Shown: positions 8,829 through 17,216 of the stretch, one piece after another
How positions within the stretch are numbered: position 1 is the first letter of the stretch
Layout of the letters: each line of letters starts with the position of its first letter
Assembly (NCBI GenBank): GCA_963755495.1
Contig: CAVWJS010000010.1
Span: forward strand, 1-64,000
Direction of reading: 5' to 3'
DNA from: Bog-473 sp963755495
GTDB taxonomy: Bacteria; Actinomycetota; Acidimicrobiia; Acidimicrobiales; RAAP-2
DNA length: 64,000 nt
Translations under genes and position numbers: made by a program
Notes under the pieces: model-generated
What the model was told of the DNA's origin: nothing
What the model saw: the letters and a program-made list of their open reading frames with translations, nothing else
The model's database searches: none

Positions 8829-11147
8829 ATGAGCCACCCGAGACGCATCTGGCTGATCGCCTCGGCGCTGCTGGTCGTACTCGTTACCGTTGGTTCCGTG
8901 CTCGGAGCGTCTGTCGTTGCGTACAACGATGCGGAGAGGTCCAAAGTGTCCTTCACCGCGTCGTCGATGGGAATTGCCTCCACACTCAAGCTCGCGATTC
9001 AACAGCAAGATAGCCTCGTCATAAGTGCGCAAGCCTTTGTTGTCGCCAACCCGAACGCCACGAACGCCCAATTTCTGAGTTGGATAGCCACGATGCAGGT
9101 AGCGAAGCGCTTTCCCGAGGTGGGTGGATTGGCGTATATCGCAATCGTTCGGCCCGGACAACTCTCCCAGTTCATCGCCCGCATGAACGCTGATCCGCCG
9201 CAGCCCCTGCTGCCGGGGCACTCTTATCAGATCACACCTCCGGGAATCAGACCTTATTACTGCCTCGCAGATCTTGAGTATGTCAACGACTTCCCCCAAA
9301 CACCTCCTGGATACGACTTTTGCTCTGGCCCTCTTGCCGCCGAGTTCAACTCTTTACAGTCGGGCGACAAGTACCTGCCGTATACGGCGGGGAAGAAGAA
9401 CTACCTGTCGGTTGAAACGTCCATCTACGCCGATGGCGTGATACCGGCCACCTCCCAAGTCGGCACTCCAAGCGCGCTCGGCATTGTGGGCTTGACGACC
9501 CTGCCGAGCTTCGACCTTCACCAAGCGCTCAATGGTCACCCGGGGACAGCGGTGGCCTTCCAATACGGGTCTGGCTCGTCCAAGGTCACGTTCAAGGCGG
9601 GTGCGGCGCCCGCGGGATCGCAGTCGACCTCCGTCAATCTTCACAACGGCTGGCGGGTCGAGACCTTCGCTATGGTGGATGGGTCCGGAGTGCTCGGAAA
9701 CGAAAACGCACTGGCCCTCCTCTTGGCGGGGTTCGTGCTCAGCTTGTTGCTCGGAACATTGATCTACGTGCTGGGAACAGGCCGCTCTCGGGCTCTCGGA
9801 CTTGTCGACGAGCGCACCGGCGAGCTCCACCATCTGGCGCTCCATGACCCTCTCACCGAGTTGCCCAATCGGGCCTTGATCCTCGACCGGATCGACCAGA
9901 TGCTGGCCCGGTCCCGGCGCGAGCACACCCCGGTGGCCGTCCTCTTCTTGGACTTGGACAACTTCAAGGACGTCAATGACACCTTGGGTCACGCCGCGGG
10001 CGACCAACTGTTGGCCGGGGTGGCGGCGCGGTTGATGAGTGCCATTCGCCAAGAAGACACGGTCGGACGTCTCGGGGGTGATGAGTTCGTGGTGCTGGCC
10101 GAGGGTGCCTCTTTGGCCGCAGGAGCCGAAATGGTGGCCGAGCGCATCCTCGACGTGCTGGCCACCCCTTTCGAGATCGCCGGCAGCGACGCTCCTCTCA
10201 CAGTGACAGCCAGTATCGGCATCGCCGAAGGCAGGCGGGCCACCCCCGACGAGCTGCTGCGCGACGCTGACATCGCGCTGTACCAGGCCAAGGCCGCCGG
10301 CAAAAAGTGCGCAGTGGTCTTTGCCCCTGCGATGCAAGAGGCCGTCGATGACCACCGAACTCTTGAGGTGGATCTGCATGCCGCCCTCCAAGCCGACCAG
10401 TTCTTTCTGCTCTACCAGCCCACCTTCGATCTGTCCTCGGGGGCCTTTAGCAGTGTCGAGGCGCTCCTTCGCTGGCGTCACCCCACCCGGGGGGTGATCC
10501 TGCCTGATGACTTCATTCCGGCCCTCGAAGCCAGCGGTCTGATCGTGCCGGTAGGTCGATGGGTGCTCGAAGAAGCCTGCCGACAGGGTGCGGCTTGGCA
10601 GCGCCAGGGCCACCGCGTCACCGTCTCGATCAACGTCTCGGCCAAACAGCTCGACCGAGACCAGATCGTCGCCGATGTGCACGATGCCCTGACCACCAGC
10701 GGCTTCGATCCTGCCCTGTGCGTCTTGGAGCTCACCGAGACCACCTTGATGCACAATGTCGATGACACCGTTGGTCGGCTCACCCTGCTCAAGGCGCTCG
10801 GGGTGCGTTTGGCCGTTGACGACTTCGGAACCGGATACTCGTCGATGGCCTACCTACGCCAGTTCCCGATCGACGTGCTGAAGATTGACCGGTCGTTCGT
10901 GTCGGGGATTACCGAGACTTCCGAGGCGGTAGCCCTTGTCCATGCCATGGTTCAGCTGGGCAAGGCGCTCGGGCTCGAAACAGTCGCCGAAGGCGTCGAG
11001 AACGACGGCCAGCGTGTAAAGCTGGCTTCCGAGAACGTCGACACCGGTCAGGGATTCCTTTTCGCACGACCACTCGACGTGGAGGCCGTGAGCCGTCTCT
11101 TGGAGGATGCCGCTCGCAATCCTGCAGCTCTCGCGTCCTTGCTCTGA
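8829..11147 (+). CDS. CHASE-GGDEF-EAL c-di-GMP signalling membrane protein
   Basis: The 772-residue protein has an N-terminal membrane anchor (residues about 8-30), a periplasmic CHASE-like domain (about 45-275), a second membrane segment (about 293-315, LALLLAGFVLSLLLGTLIYV), a GGDEF domain with intact GGDEF, and an EAL domain. The EAL signature is present as EALLRW, with DDFGTGYSS, LKIDRSFV and ETVAEGVE also intact. It should sense an extracellular ligand and make and/or degrade cyclic di-GMP; with both motifs complete the net direction cannot be told from sequence. It stands alone, with a GGDEF-only gene 700 bases downstream on the other strand. Confidence 0.93.
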   Translation: MSHPRRIWLIASALLVVLVTVGSVLGASVVAYNDAERSKVSFTASSMGIASTLKLAIQQQDSLVISAQAFVVANPNATNAQFLSWIATMQVAKRFPEVGGLAYIAIVRPGQLSQFIARMNADPPQPLLPGHSYQITPPGIRPYYCLADLEYVNDFPQTPPGYDFCSGPLAAEFNSLQSGDKYLPYTAGKKNYLSVETSIYADGVIPATSQVGTPSALGIVGLTTLPSFDLHQALNGHPGTAVAFQYGSGSSKVTFKAGAAPAGSQSTSVNLHNGWRVETFAMVDGSGVLGNENALALLLAGFVLSLLLGTLIYVLGTGRSRALGLVDERTGELHHLALHDPLTELPNRALILDRIDQMLARSRREHTPVAVLFLDLDNFKDVNDTLGHAAGDQLLAGVAARLMSAIRQEDTVGRLGGDEFVVLAEGASLAAGAEMVAERILDVLATPFEIAGSDAPLTVTASIGIAEGRRATPDELLRDADIALYQAKAAGKKCAVVFAPAMQEAVDDHRTLEVDLHAALQADQFFLLYQPTFDLSSGAFSSVEALLRWRHPTRGVILPDDFIPALEASGLIVPVGRWVLEEACRQGAAWQRQGHRVTVSINVSAKQLDRDQIVADVHDALTTSGFDPALCVLELTETTLMHNVDDTVGRLTLLKALGVRLAVDDFGTGYSSMAYLRQFPIDVLKIDRSFVSGITETSEAVALVHAMVQLGKALGLETVAEGVENDGQRVKLASENVDTGQGFLFARPLDVEAVSRLLEDAARNPAALASLL

Positions 11148-11853
11148 GCAGAGCTTGACCTGTCACGCCAGTTCCAGCGCCCCGTAGCGCGATCGGACTG
11201 CGGGCAACCGAACACAACCCTGATGACATGGCTAGACGGTGCCCATTGCCAAGGAACCCCATGCGGGAGTTGAGAGCCGCCATCCGACCGAGCGGCCGAA
11301 CGGGCCTACGACTCGCTGAATGGTTGGTCGATCGGCACGGGCCGCACATGAAAGCCGCCGGGACGACTCTCCACCGACAGTGCATCCTGGGCATCAGCTT
11401 CTCGGTCCTCGGATTCCGGGTCCTTGACTGCGCTCTGATCCTCGATCACTCTCACATGCCCCTTGGCTGTGCCCGGGGTCACATCTCGCTCTGAGTTGTC
11501 TGCGAGCTGTTCGAGTTGGCGTTTGTCTCGCCGTCGTTGAAGTGGACCACCTGGTGACGTCGGTACATCGCCTTGTCCCATGAGCTGAGCATAGGAGTAG
11601 CCGGTCGTGACGGCCGGCAGAAGGGCCACTCGGGTAACTCGAGTCCTCCATGCCTGCCCCATGTCGCCCCTAGGGGGATCCCAATGCGGTGACGCCAGAG
11701 CTACCCGATCCGGTGGAGGTGTGGAACGCGTAAGGCACGCTGCGCGACGCTGCGCGACGCTGGGCGACTACGAAGGCGACCTGTGATGCCGTTGGCCGAA
11801 TCTCTGCCCGGAACCACACGCCTGACCTCCGGATGCCTCCCAGAGCGGGACCA
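11148..11853. other. Convergent intergenic region between two c-di-GMP genes
   Basis: Seven hundred bases between the stops of the GGDEF-EAL and GGDEF genes. ORFs on both strands here lack recognisable motifs and good starts. It contains a three-unit 10-bp direct repeat at 11737-11766. No terminator hairpin with a T-run was obvious. Confidence 0.45.
11737..11766. repeat. Short tandem repeat, 3 x 10 bp
   Basis: ACGCTGCGCG occurs twice in perfect tandem, followed by a third unit ACGCTGGGCG with one change. It sits in the convergent intergenic region, where it could vary in copy number. No function is suggested by position. Confidence 0.8.
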
Positions 11854-12861
11854 CTAGAGCAGTTCAGACTTGAAGACAACGTGGCGATTCTTCCCGGCCC
11901 GCTTGGCTTGGTACATCGCGTTGTCGGCGTTCCTGACGATCTCCTCGGCCGGACCCTGATTGCCCGTGGCCACTCCGATGCTGGCAGTGATCGAGATGGA
12001 GAAAGCACCGAGGCTCCCCAGCTCGAACGGCTCTCGGAAGGCATCCAGAACGCGTTGACAGATCAGCTCGGGAGCGTCTTGGGGTGGGATGCAATCGGCC
12101 ACGACGATGAACTCGTCGCCGCCGAGACGACCCAAGGTGTCGGATTCTCGAAGAACCCGTCTCACCCGCGTCGCCACGGCTTGGAGAAGGTGGTCGCCCA
12201 CACCGTGACCGAGATCGTCGTTGATGACCTTGAAATTGTCCAGGTCGACAAAGAGCACGGTGGCCTCTTTGCCGTATCGCCCGTGGCGAGCCAAGAGTTG
12301 CTCGATCCGGTCGTAGATGAGGGCGCGGTTCGGGAGCCCGGTCATGGCGTCATGGTTGGCCTGGAAGGTGACCTGCTCTTGACGCGCGACGAGCTCGTTG
12401 TGCAGATGTTGGCGTTCCACCTCGAAAGCCTCGGTCATGCGAACGAGCGTCGTGTACAGGCTTCGCTGGAGCATGGAGAGGGCCTGGTGCAGGCTCTCTT
12501 CGACGCCCAACCGGGTGGCGTCTCCTCTCAACTGAGAGGCCACGGTGTCATGCCAGCGCAGACAGCGCTTGGTCACTTCATTCAGAGGGGCGTCGTTGTT
12601 GGCCGCCAACTGCGCAAACATTTGAACGGCGTCCAACCCGTCGCGGCGGGCAATCTCGGGGTCGCCGCTCGACAGCCACAGGGCAAACGCTGCGGTCGAC
12701 GTCTCCGCCGCGGCGAGAAACACCGCCTCGATGCTGTCATCGAGCACGCAGCGGGACTCCATGGTGCGCTGTCGAAGGCCGGCGACGACGCCGTCCGTCG
12801 CCAGGGAAAGCGCAGCACCGAGTGACGCCACGCCTTCGTTCAGTGCCGCATCAGAGAACAA
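11854..12861 (-). CDS. GGDEF-domain diguanylate cyclase, soluble
   Basis: The 335-residue protein has an all-helical N-terminal region of about 165 residues with no membrane segment, a short coiled stretch (EVERQHLHNELVARQEQ), then a GGDEF domain starting HDAMTGLPNRALIYDRI. The catalytic loop GRLGGDEF is intact, as are the metal-binding FVDLDNF and the tail NADNAMYQAKRAGKN. It should make cyclic di-GMP from two GTP under control of the N-terminal domain, whose input I cannot identify. It is convergent with the CHASE-GGDEF-EAL gene and may work on the same pool. Confidence 0.92.
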   Translation of the reverse strand: MFSDAALNEGVASLGAALSLATDGVVAGLRQRTMESRCVLDDSIEAVFLAAAETSTAAFALWLSSGDPEIARRDGLDAVQMFAQLAANNDAPLNEVTKRCLRWHDTVASQLRGDATRLGVEESLHQALSMLQRSLYTTLVRMTEAFEVERQHLHNELVARQEQVTFQANHDAMTGLPNRALIYDRIEQLLARHGRYGKEATVLFVDLDNFKVINDDLGHGVGDHLLQAVATRVRRVLRESDTLGRLGGDEFIVVADCIPPQDAPELICQRVLDAFREPFELGSLGAFSISITASIGVATGNQGPAEEIVRNADNAMYQAKRAGKNRHVVFKSELL

Positions 12862-13536
12862 TTGGACCGCCGCCCATCAATACCGGAATACCCAACCAAC
12901 CGAGGCCGAACAGGGGGAGGCCCAGAGGTACTCCCGAGACGTTCCCGACTGAACGTCTCGCCGCCTACCTGTTCATCCGTATCGGGGTCAGCTTTCTTTC
13001 GATCAGGACCCTACCCCAGCCGACGACGCCTCTGTTGGGGTGTCGTCTGACCGTCCCAAAAGGGGGTCATACGCTTAACCCGTTCGGTGGTTACGTGGAC
13101 GGTGACCTCTCGACCCAGCCCGCCGATCCCTTCGATGGCCGATCGCAGCTTTCTCTTCGTGGCTTCGTCGGGCGCTGCCTCCATCCGAGCAGCAATGGAG
13201 GACGCTCCGTCCAGGAGGCTTTCCTGAGCGACCCTGGGTTACCGCCTGACCACGGTACCCAGAGTTTTACAACGAGTTGCAGGCTCCCGGTTGTCTACCA
13301 TGGGGAGTGCCGGTCATTGCCCCGGAAAGGGCGGTAAAAGGCCGAGCAGTCGACGAGGCACGGCGCGCACCGGAAGGGTCGCCACGGTGATCGCTCCGGC
13401 CATCGGTACCCGGCCCAGGAAAACCCCAGTTGCCTACCCCCCGCTAGTAGCGTTTGCCGCACCTTCGGCAGTGAGGGTTTCGAAGCTGTGGCGGCTCCTG
13501 CGCCACCAATGCCACCCCTGGGAGATGATCCCCTAA
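12862..13536. other. Region upstream of the GGDEF gene, with one possible broken small gene
   Basis: The stretch holds the presumed promoter of the reverse-strand GGDEF gene at its left end and, at 13011-13301, a reverse-strand reading frame described separately. Nothing else is supported. Confidence 0.4.
13011..13301 (-). pseudogene. Possible small gene with an in-frame stop codon
   Basis: Reading down from ATG 13301 gives MVDNREPATRCKTLGTVVRR, then a TAA at 13241-13239. The same frame then continues for 75 residues with protein-like composition (ESLLDGASSIAARMEAAPDE, KLRSAIEGIGGLGREVTVHV, ERVKRMTPFWDG) to TAG at 13011. Charged/hydrophobic alternation in the second part looks genuinely coding. 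I do not recognise the family. An internal ATG in ARMEAAP could start a 56-residue protein instead. Confidence 0.38.
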
Positions 13537-13797
13537 GTGTTGGAGATTCCCGAACGACAACTTGAACTGGCCGAGTCATGCCGTCAGCACAAAGCGCTCT
13601 CCCCAAAAGAGCTGTGGTTTCGTTGCCTTGCCCTGGGGAGCACCAACACCCTGCTCCAGTTGGAAGCGTTTCTCTACGGAGCACTTCACCCCACGCCTCA
13701 CGAGTTCAACTTGATGGCGGTCGCCGTGAACGAGCACTTCGCCGAGATCGAAGTCGATCAGTTCGTCCCGTATGTTGAGGACGCATTCGCCACGTAG
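13537..13797 (+). CDS. Small hypothetical protein (86 residues)
   Basis: From GTG 13537, with GGGAG about 14 bases upstream, the protein begins MLEIPERQLELAESCRQHKA and continues through KELWFRCLALGSTNTLLQLE to EVDQFVPYVEDAF. It is acidic, helical and soluble, with no membrane segment or catalytic motif. Composition and frame use look like a real small actinobacterial protein. Function unknown. It stands alone, 290 bases ahead of the GntR operon. Confidence 0.6.
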   Translation: MLEIPERQLELAESCRQHKALSPKELWFRCLALGSTNTLLQLEAFLYGALHPTPHEFNLMAVAVNEHFAEIEVDQFVPYVEDAFAT

Positions 13798-14041
13798 AGC
13801 GATCGGCTTTCGGTGACAGTCTGGGCCCGCTCGGTGCATCTCCAGCGTCCGCTAATCGTTCGGCTTTCGGGAATGGCCTGCTGACTTGAATCCCGTGAGC
13901 GGAGCGGAGGTTCCTTCTTGTAAAGAGAGCAATTCCAGAGCGGCAGGACGCTACCGCCGTCTACGTGACGCGCTTTCGCCATTCGGGGCTCGCCCCTGAA
14001 TTATCCTGCCTCCCTGCTTGACGGCGCGCTCGAAGATCAGT

Positions 14042-14061
14042 CTATTGTCTTAACGCAATAG
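14042..14061. promoter_or_regulatory. Candidate GntR operator, perfect inverted repeat
   Basis: CTATTG (14042-14047) and CAATAG (14056-14061) form a perfect inverted repeat with an 8-bp spacer. It lies 27 bases before the GntR start, where a dimeric repressor site that overlaps the promoter would be expected. Autoregulation by the encoded GntR protein is inferred. Confidence 0.7.
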
Positions 14062-14087
14062 GTAAAGCGACCATAGGCGGTGCTTCG

Positions 14088-14483
14088 ATGGAGTTCAGAT
14101 TGGACAACGCATCGGGTGTGGCCACGTATCGTCAGCTCGCCGAACAGGTCCGCCAAGCCTTGCGCCTCGGCATTCTGACCCCGGGTGACCAACTTCCGAC
14201 GGTCCGTGAGGTAGTGGCATCGATCGCCATCAACCCCAACACCGTGCTGAAGGCGTATCGCGAACTCGAACGCGAAGGGCTGGCTGAAGGTCGACCGGGC
14301 CAGGGCACGTTCATCCTTCGATCTTTGTCATCGGCATCGCCTTCCGATCAGCTCCGCCTCAGGAAACGCCTGGCCGCCTGGCTCGTAGAGGCCCGCCGGT
14401 CGGGCGTCGACGAAGACGGGATACGTGCATTGGTTGATTCGGTGCTCCACGAGAGGGACAACATCGTTGAGGACATCGCATGA
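14088..14483 (+). CDS. GntR-family transcriptional regulator, YtrA type
   Basis: The 131-residue protein has an N-terminal winged HTH (residues about 8-75: LAEQVRQALRLGILTPGDQL, TVREVVASIAINPNTVLKAY, ELEREGLAEGRPGQGTF) and a short helical C-terminal part. The short effector domain is typical of the YtrA subfamily, which usually sits beside ABC transporter genes. Its stop overlaps the ATP-binding protein start by four bases (ATGA), so the genes are co-translated. It probably represses its own operon via the palindrome at 14042-14061. The inducer is unknown. Confidence 0.9.
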   Translation: MEFRLDNASGVATYRQLAEQVRQALRLGILTPGDQLPTVREVVASIAINPNTVLKAYRELEREGLAEGRPGQGTFILRSLSSASPSDQLRLRKRLAAWLVEARRSGVDEDGIRALVDSVLHERDNIVEDIA

Positions 14484-15382
14484 CCGGCGCTGCCGCGCTC
14501 GAGACCAACGGACTGGGCAGGCGGTACCGCGCGAGTTGGGCACTGCAGGACTGTTCGTTCCGTATTCCGGCCGGCCGCGTGGCTGCATTGGTGGGACCCA
14601 ACGGATCAGGCAAGAGCACCCTGTTGCAGCTCGCAGCGGGACTGATCAGTCCAACTTCGGGACAGGTGAGAACTCTCGGACATCGCCCGGACGACCCTCA
14701 TGCCGAGGTGTTGCCTGCGATTGGCTTCTTGGCTCAAGACCAACCGCTCTACAAGAGTTTCTCCGTGAATGACCTGCTCGCCTACGGACGACACACTAAC
14801 CCCCGCTGGGACGACACTGATGCGCGACACCGACTTGAAATCCTCGAGATACCGCTAAATCGCAAAGCCGGGACGCTCTCGGGCGGGCAGCAGACAGAGG
14901 TCGCACTCTCCTTATGCCTCTCCAAACACCCAGACCTTCTTCTCCTTGACGAGCCGGTGTCTCGACTCGATCCGCTCGCTCGGGTCCGGTTTCTCTCAAC
15001 GCTTATGGACGTCGTGGCCAGCGAAGGCACAACCGTCGTGGTGTCGTCCCATGTCTTGAGCGACCTCGAAAGGGTGTGTGACTTCGTCATCATCCTCTCG
15101 TCTTCTCGAGTCCAGGTTGCCCAAGACATCGATGAGTTGTTGGCAACGCACAAGATCCTTATCGGCGTGAAGAGCGCCGGAGCGTGGTCCAGCTCGAACG
15201 GCGCCGTCATTCGCTCCAGCCGGACCGATCGCCAGACCACCCTGTTGGTGCGCGGGTCATCTCCAGTGCTTGACCCTCGCTGGGACGTGCAGCAGCCGAC
15301 CCTCGAAGAGATCGTGCTGGCGTACCTTGAAAACCCATCGGCTGGCTCATCCCAGCGCCTTGAGACGTTGGAGGCCTCGTGA
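14480..15382 (+). CDS. ABC transporter ATP-binding protein
   Basis: The 300-residue nucleotide-binding subunit has Walker A GPNGSGKST (residues about 39-47), the Q-loop in AQDQPLYKSF, the signature LSGGQQTEV, Walker B LLLLDEPVSRLDP and the switch His in SSHVL. The C-terminal 80 residues resemble the extra domain of ABC-2 type exporters. It would power the permease encoded next, whose GTG start overlaps its stop codon. The substrate is unknown; GntR-YtrA-linked exporters often respond to cell-envelope antibiotics or peptides, but that is only a family tendency. Confidence 0.92.
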   Translation: MTGAAALETNGLGRRYRASWALQDCSFRIPAGRVAALVGPNGSGKSTLLQLAAGLISPTSGQVRTLGHRPDDPHAEVLPAIGFLAQDQPLYKSFSVNDLLAYGRHTNPRWDDTDARHRLEILEIPLNRKAGTLSGGQQTEVALSLCLSKHPDLLLLDEPVSRLDPLARVRFLSTLMDVVASEGTTVVVSSHVLSDLERVCDFVIILSSSRVQVAQDIDELLATHKILIGVKSAGAWSSSNGAVIRSSRTDRQTTLLVRGSSPVLDPRWDVQQPTLEEIVLAYLENPSAGSSQRLETLEAS

Positions 15383-16359
15383 TCTGGGCCAGCTGGCGTC
15401 AATTCCGCTCTCAAGGCGCCGTGGCCTTGGCGGCGCTCGTAGTCGTCGGTGTGGTCTTGTTGGTGACCGGACTACACCTGATGCACGTCTACGACTCGAC
15501 CGTCGTTCCATGCAAGTCGCACGGCGACTGTAAGAGCATCATCGCAAAATTCGCACTCAGCGATGGCCTCCTCCAGGAGCTTGGGACCGTCCTTGTCGTC
15601 GTCCCTGGGATCATCGGGGTCTTTTGGGGGGCACCCCTGGTTGCTCGCGAAATGGAGGCGGGGACGTTCCGTTTGGCCTGGACCCAGAGCTTCAGCCGTA
15701 CCCGCTGGTTAGTGGCGAAAGTGGGACTCGTTGGCCTTGCGAGCGTGGCGGTGACGGGACTATTCAGTCTGATGTTGACGTGGTGGTCGAGCCCAATCGA
15801 CCGCGTCAAGGGGAGCCCCTTCACCTTCTTCGATCATCGGGACATCGTTCCGATCGGTTATGCCGCCTTCGCCTTTGCCCTCGGCGTCACTGCCGGCGTT
15901 CTGATCCGACGGACGCTCCCCGCCATGGCCGCCTCTCTCGTTGGATTCGTCGCTATTCGCACCTTCGTTGCGCACTCAGTGCGGACGCACTTCGCGCGAC
16001 CGATCACCCTTAGCCACAGGCTCAACGTACGCGACGCCATCTGTTCGGGCACCGGCTGTGCTCCCCTCAGATCGGGTGAGTTTGTGCTGTCAAGCAGCCT
16101 GGTCAATGGAACGGGTCATACCGTCTCCTCAATTGGCTGTAGGGATGGGGTACGGGTCACTCCAGGCTCCCCCCGCCCTAGTACAGCTGCCATTCAGCAC
16201 GCCTATCAAGCCTGTCTGGCCCAGTATCGACAAGTTCAGGTCTACCAACCAAATAGCCGCTATTGGCCATTCCAGTGGTATGAGACGGCGATTTTTGTCG
16301 GTCTCGCTTTGATCCTGATCGGTTTCAGCTTCTGGTGGGTACGTCGCCACCTCTCCTGA
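15379..16359 (+). CDS. ABC-2 type transporter permease subunit
   Basis: The 326-residue membrane protein starts at GTG 15379, overlapping the ATPase stop. It has an N-terminal helix (ALAALVVVGVVLLVTGLHLM), an extracytoplasmic loop with two Cys (CKSHGDC), then helices around residues 72-92, 115-140, 155-175 and 180-200, and a final helix (AIFVGLALILIGFSFWWV). A large external loop carries further Cys residues. The segment PLVAREMEAGTFRLAWTQS is typical of ABC-2 permeases. It should form the transport channel with the ATPase. Third gene of the GntR operon. Confidence 0.88.
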   Translation: MIWASWRQFRSQGAVALAALVVVGVVLLVTGLHLMHVYDSTVVPCKSHGDCKSIIAKFALSDGLLQELGTVLVVVPGIIGVFWGAPLVAREMEAGTFRLAWTQSFSRTRWLVAKVGLVGLASVAVTGLFSLMLTWWSSPIDRVKGSPFTFFDHRDIVPIGYAAFAFALGVTAGVLIRRTLPAMAASLVGFVAIRTFVAHSVRTHFARPITLSHRLNVRDAICSGTGCAPLRSGEFVLSSSLVNGTGHTVSSIGCRDGVRVTPGSPRPSTAAIQHAYQACLAQYRQVQVYQPNSRYWPFQWYETAIFVGLALILIGFSFWWVRRHLS

Positions 16360-16538
16360 TCAGCCTTCAGGCTGTCGAATGGCACCTGTTTCCGTCGGTT
16401 CAGGGGACGCAATCCTCTACTATCACCATGGTGCCGCACGAGGCGCACGCAATTTTCACGAACAGCGCACCCGCCGCGACAGCTCTCACCGTGCCAGTGC
16501 AGGATCCGCTTGCGGTGACCAGCCGGCGCTGCTGAAGA

Positions 16539-16555
16539 CGGTTCACAGTGAACCG
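16539..16555. repeat. Perfect 17-bp palindrome
   Basis: CGGTTCAC-A-GTGAACCG is fully symmetrical about the central A. It lies 180 bases after the permease stop and 65 bases before IS30 copy 3. There is no T-run, so it is not a normal intrinsic terminator. It could be an operator half-lost with its gene, or chance. Confidence 0.55.
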
Positions 16556-16619
16556 CAGTCCGTTCCCCTTTCGGTGATCACTCGGCGCCCTTGATGGCAA
16601 TTCCCAAATGATCCGTTAC

Positions 16620-17081
16620 CCGTTCCTTGGGTTCTCGCGGTGATCGCAACTCTCAGTGATTGGAGTGTTGTTGATGACGGTGTTCACTGTCGAGATGATT
16701 CCTGAGATCGTCCAACCGTTTGGGCTGCCATGCAGCGGGGTGAGTTCATCACCGATGCCGCCGAGGAGGTGGGCACGTATCGAAAGAAGGGAGCCCGTTG
16801 GATCGTCGCTGCGGGCGGGGTTCGTCCGCATGGCGGCAGACATCGAGATCTTCTTCTGCGATCCGCATTCGCCTTGGCAACGGGCCACCAACGAGAACAC
16901 CAACGGCCTGCTGCGTCAGTACTTCCCCAAGGGCACCAACCTCAGCGTGCACAGCGCCGAGCATCTCGACTGGGTGGCTGACGAGCTTAACGACCGACCC
17001 CGCAAGCGCTTAGGGTTTCACAAGCCGATCGAACGGATCGGAGACCTGCTGTTGCGATGACCGCCAGAATCCGCCGAACGG
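16620..17081 (+). mobile_element. IS30-family element, copy 3, internally deleted (462 bp)
   Basis: Both 31-bp terminal repeats are present: left 16620-16650 (starts CCGTTCC, ends ATCGCAAC) and right 17051-17081. They match at about 25 of 31 positions. The interior fuses the first 40-50 codons of the transposase to the last 75 or so, with the join near 16828 where both parents share GTCCG. It is non-autonomous but could be moved by an intact IS30 transposase. Confidence 0.85.
16674..17060 (+). pseudogene. Internally deleted IS30 transposase
   Basis: The N-terminal piece (MTVFTVEMIPEIVQPF) matches the copy 1 start but soon changes frame, with EFITDAAEEVGTYRKKGA read in another frame. After the deletion join the C-terminal piece is normal: MAADIEIFFCDPHSPW, the ATNENTNGLLRQ block and FHKPIERIGDLLLR. 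The HTH domain, both catalytic Asp residues and much of the core are gone, so no active transposase is made. Confidence 0.8.
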
Positions 17082-17216
17082 CTTGCGGGAATCGTTTGGA
17101 GTTCGGTGGCCGACGAGGAGCGGTGGTTCTGCTCGCGAGAGAGGCAGTACTTTCGGCGATGGGGGCCGCAAAGGTACGTCACGAGGCCGCCAGTCAGTCT
17201 TTGAGAGAATGATCGT

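Noticed and set aside
9354..10754. A 466-codon frame antisense to the GGDEF-EAL gene
   Set aside because: Shadow of a gene with clear domains; composition is low-complexity.
11306..11662. A 118-codon reverse frame between the two c-di-GMP genes
   Set aside because: Overlaps several other frames, has no ribosome site and no motif.
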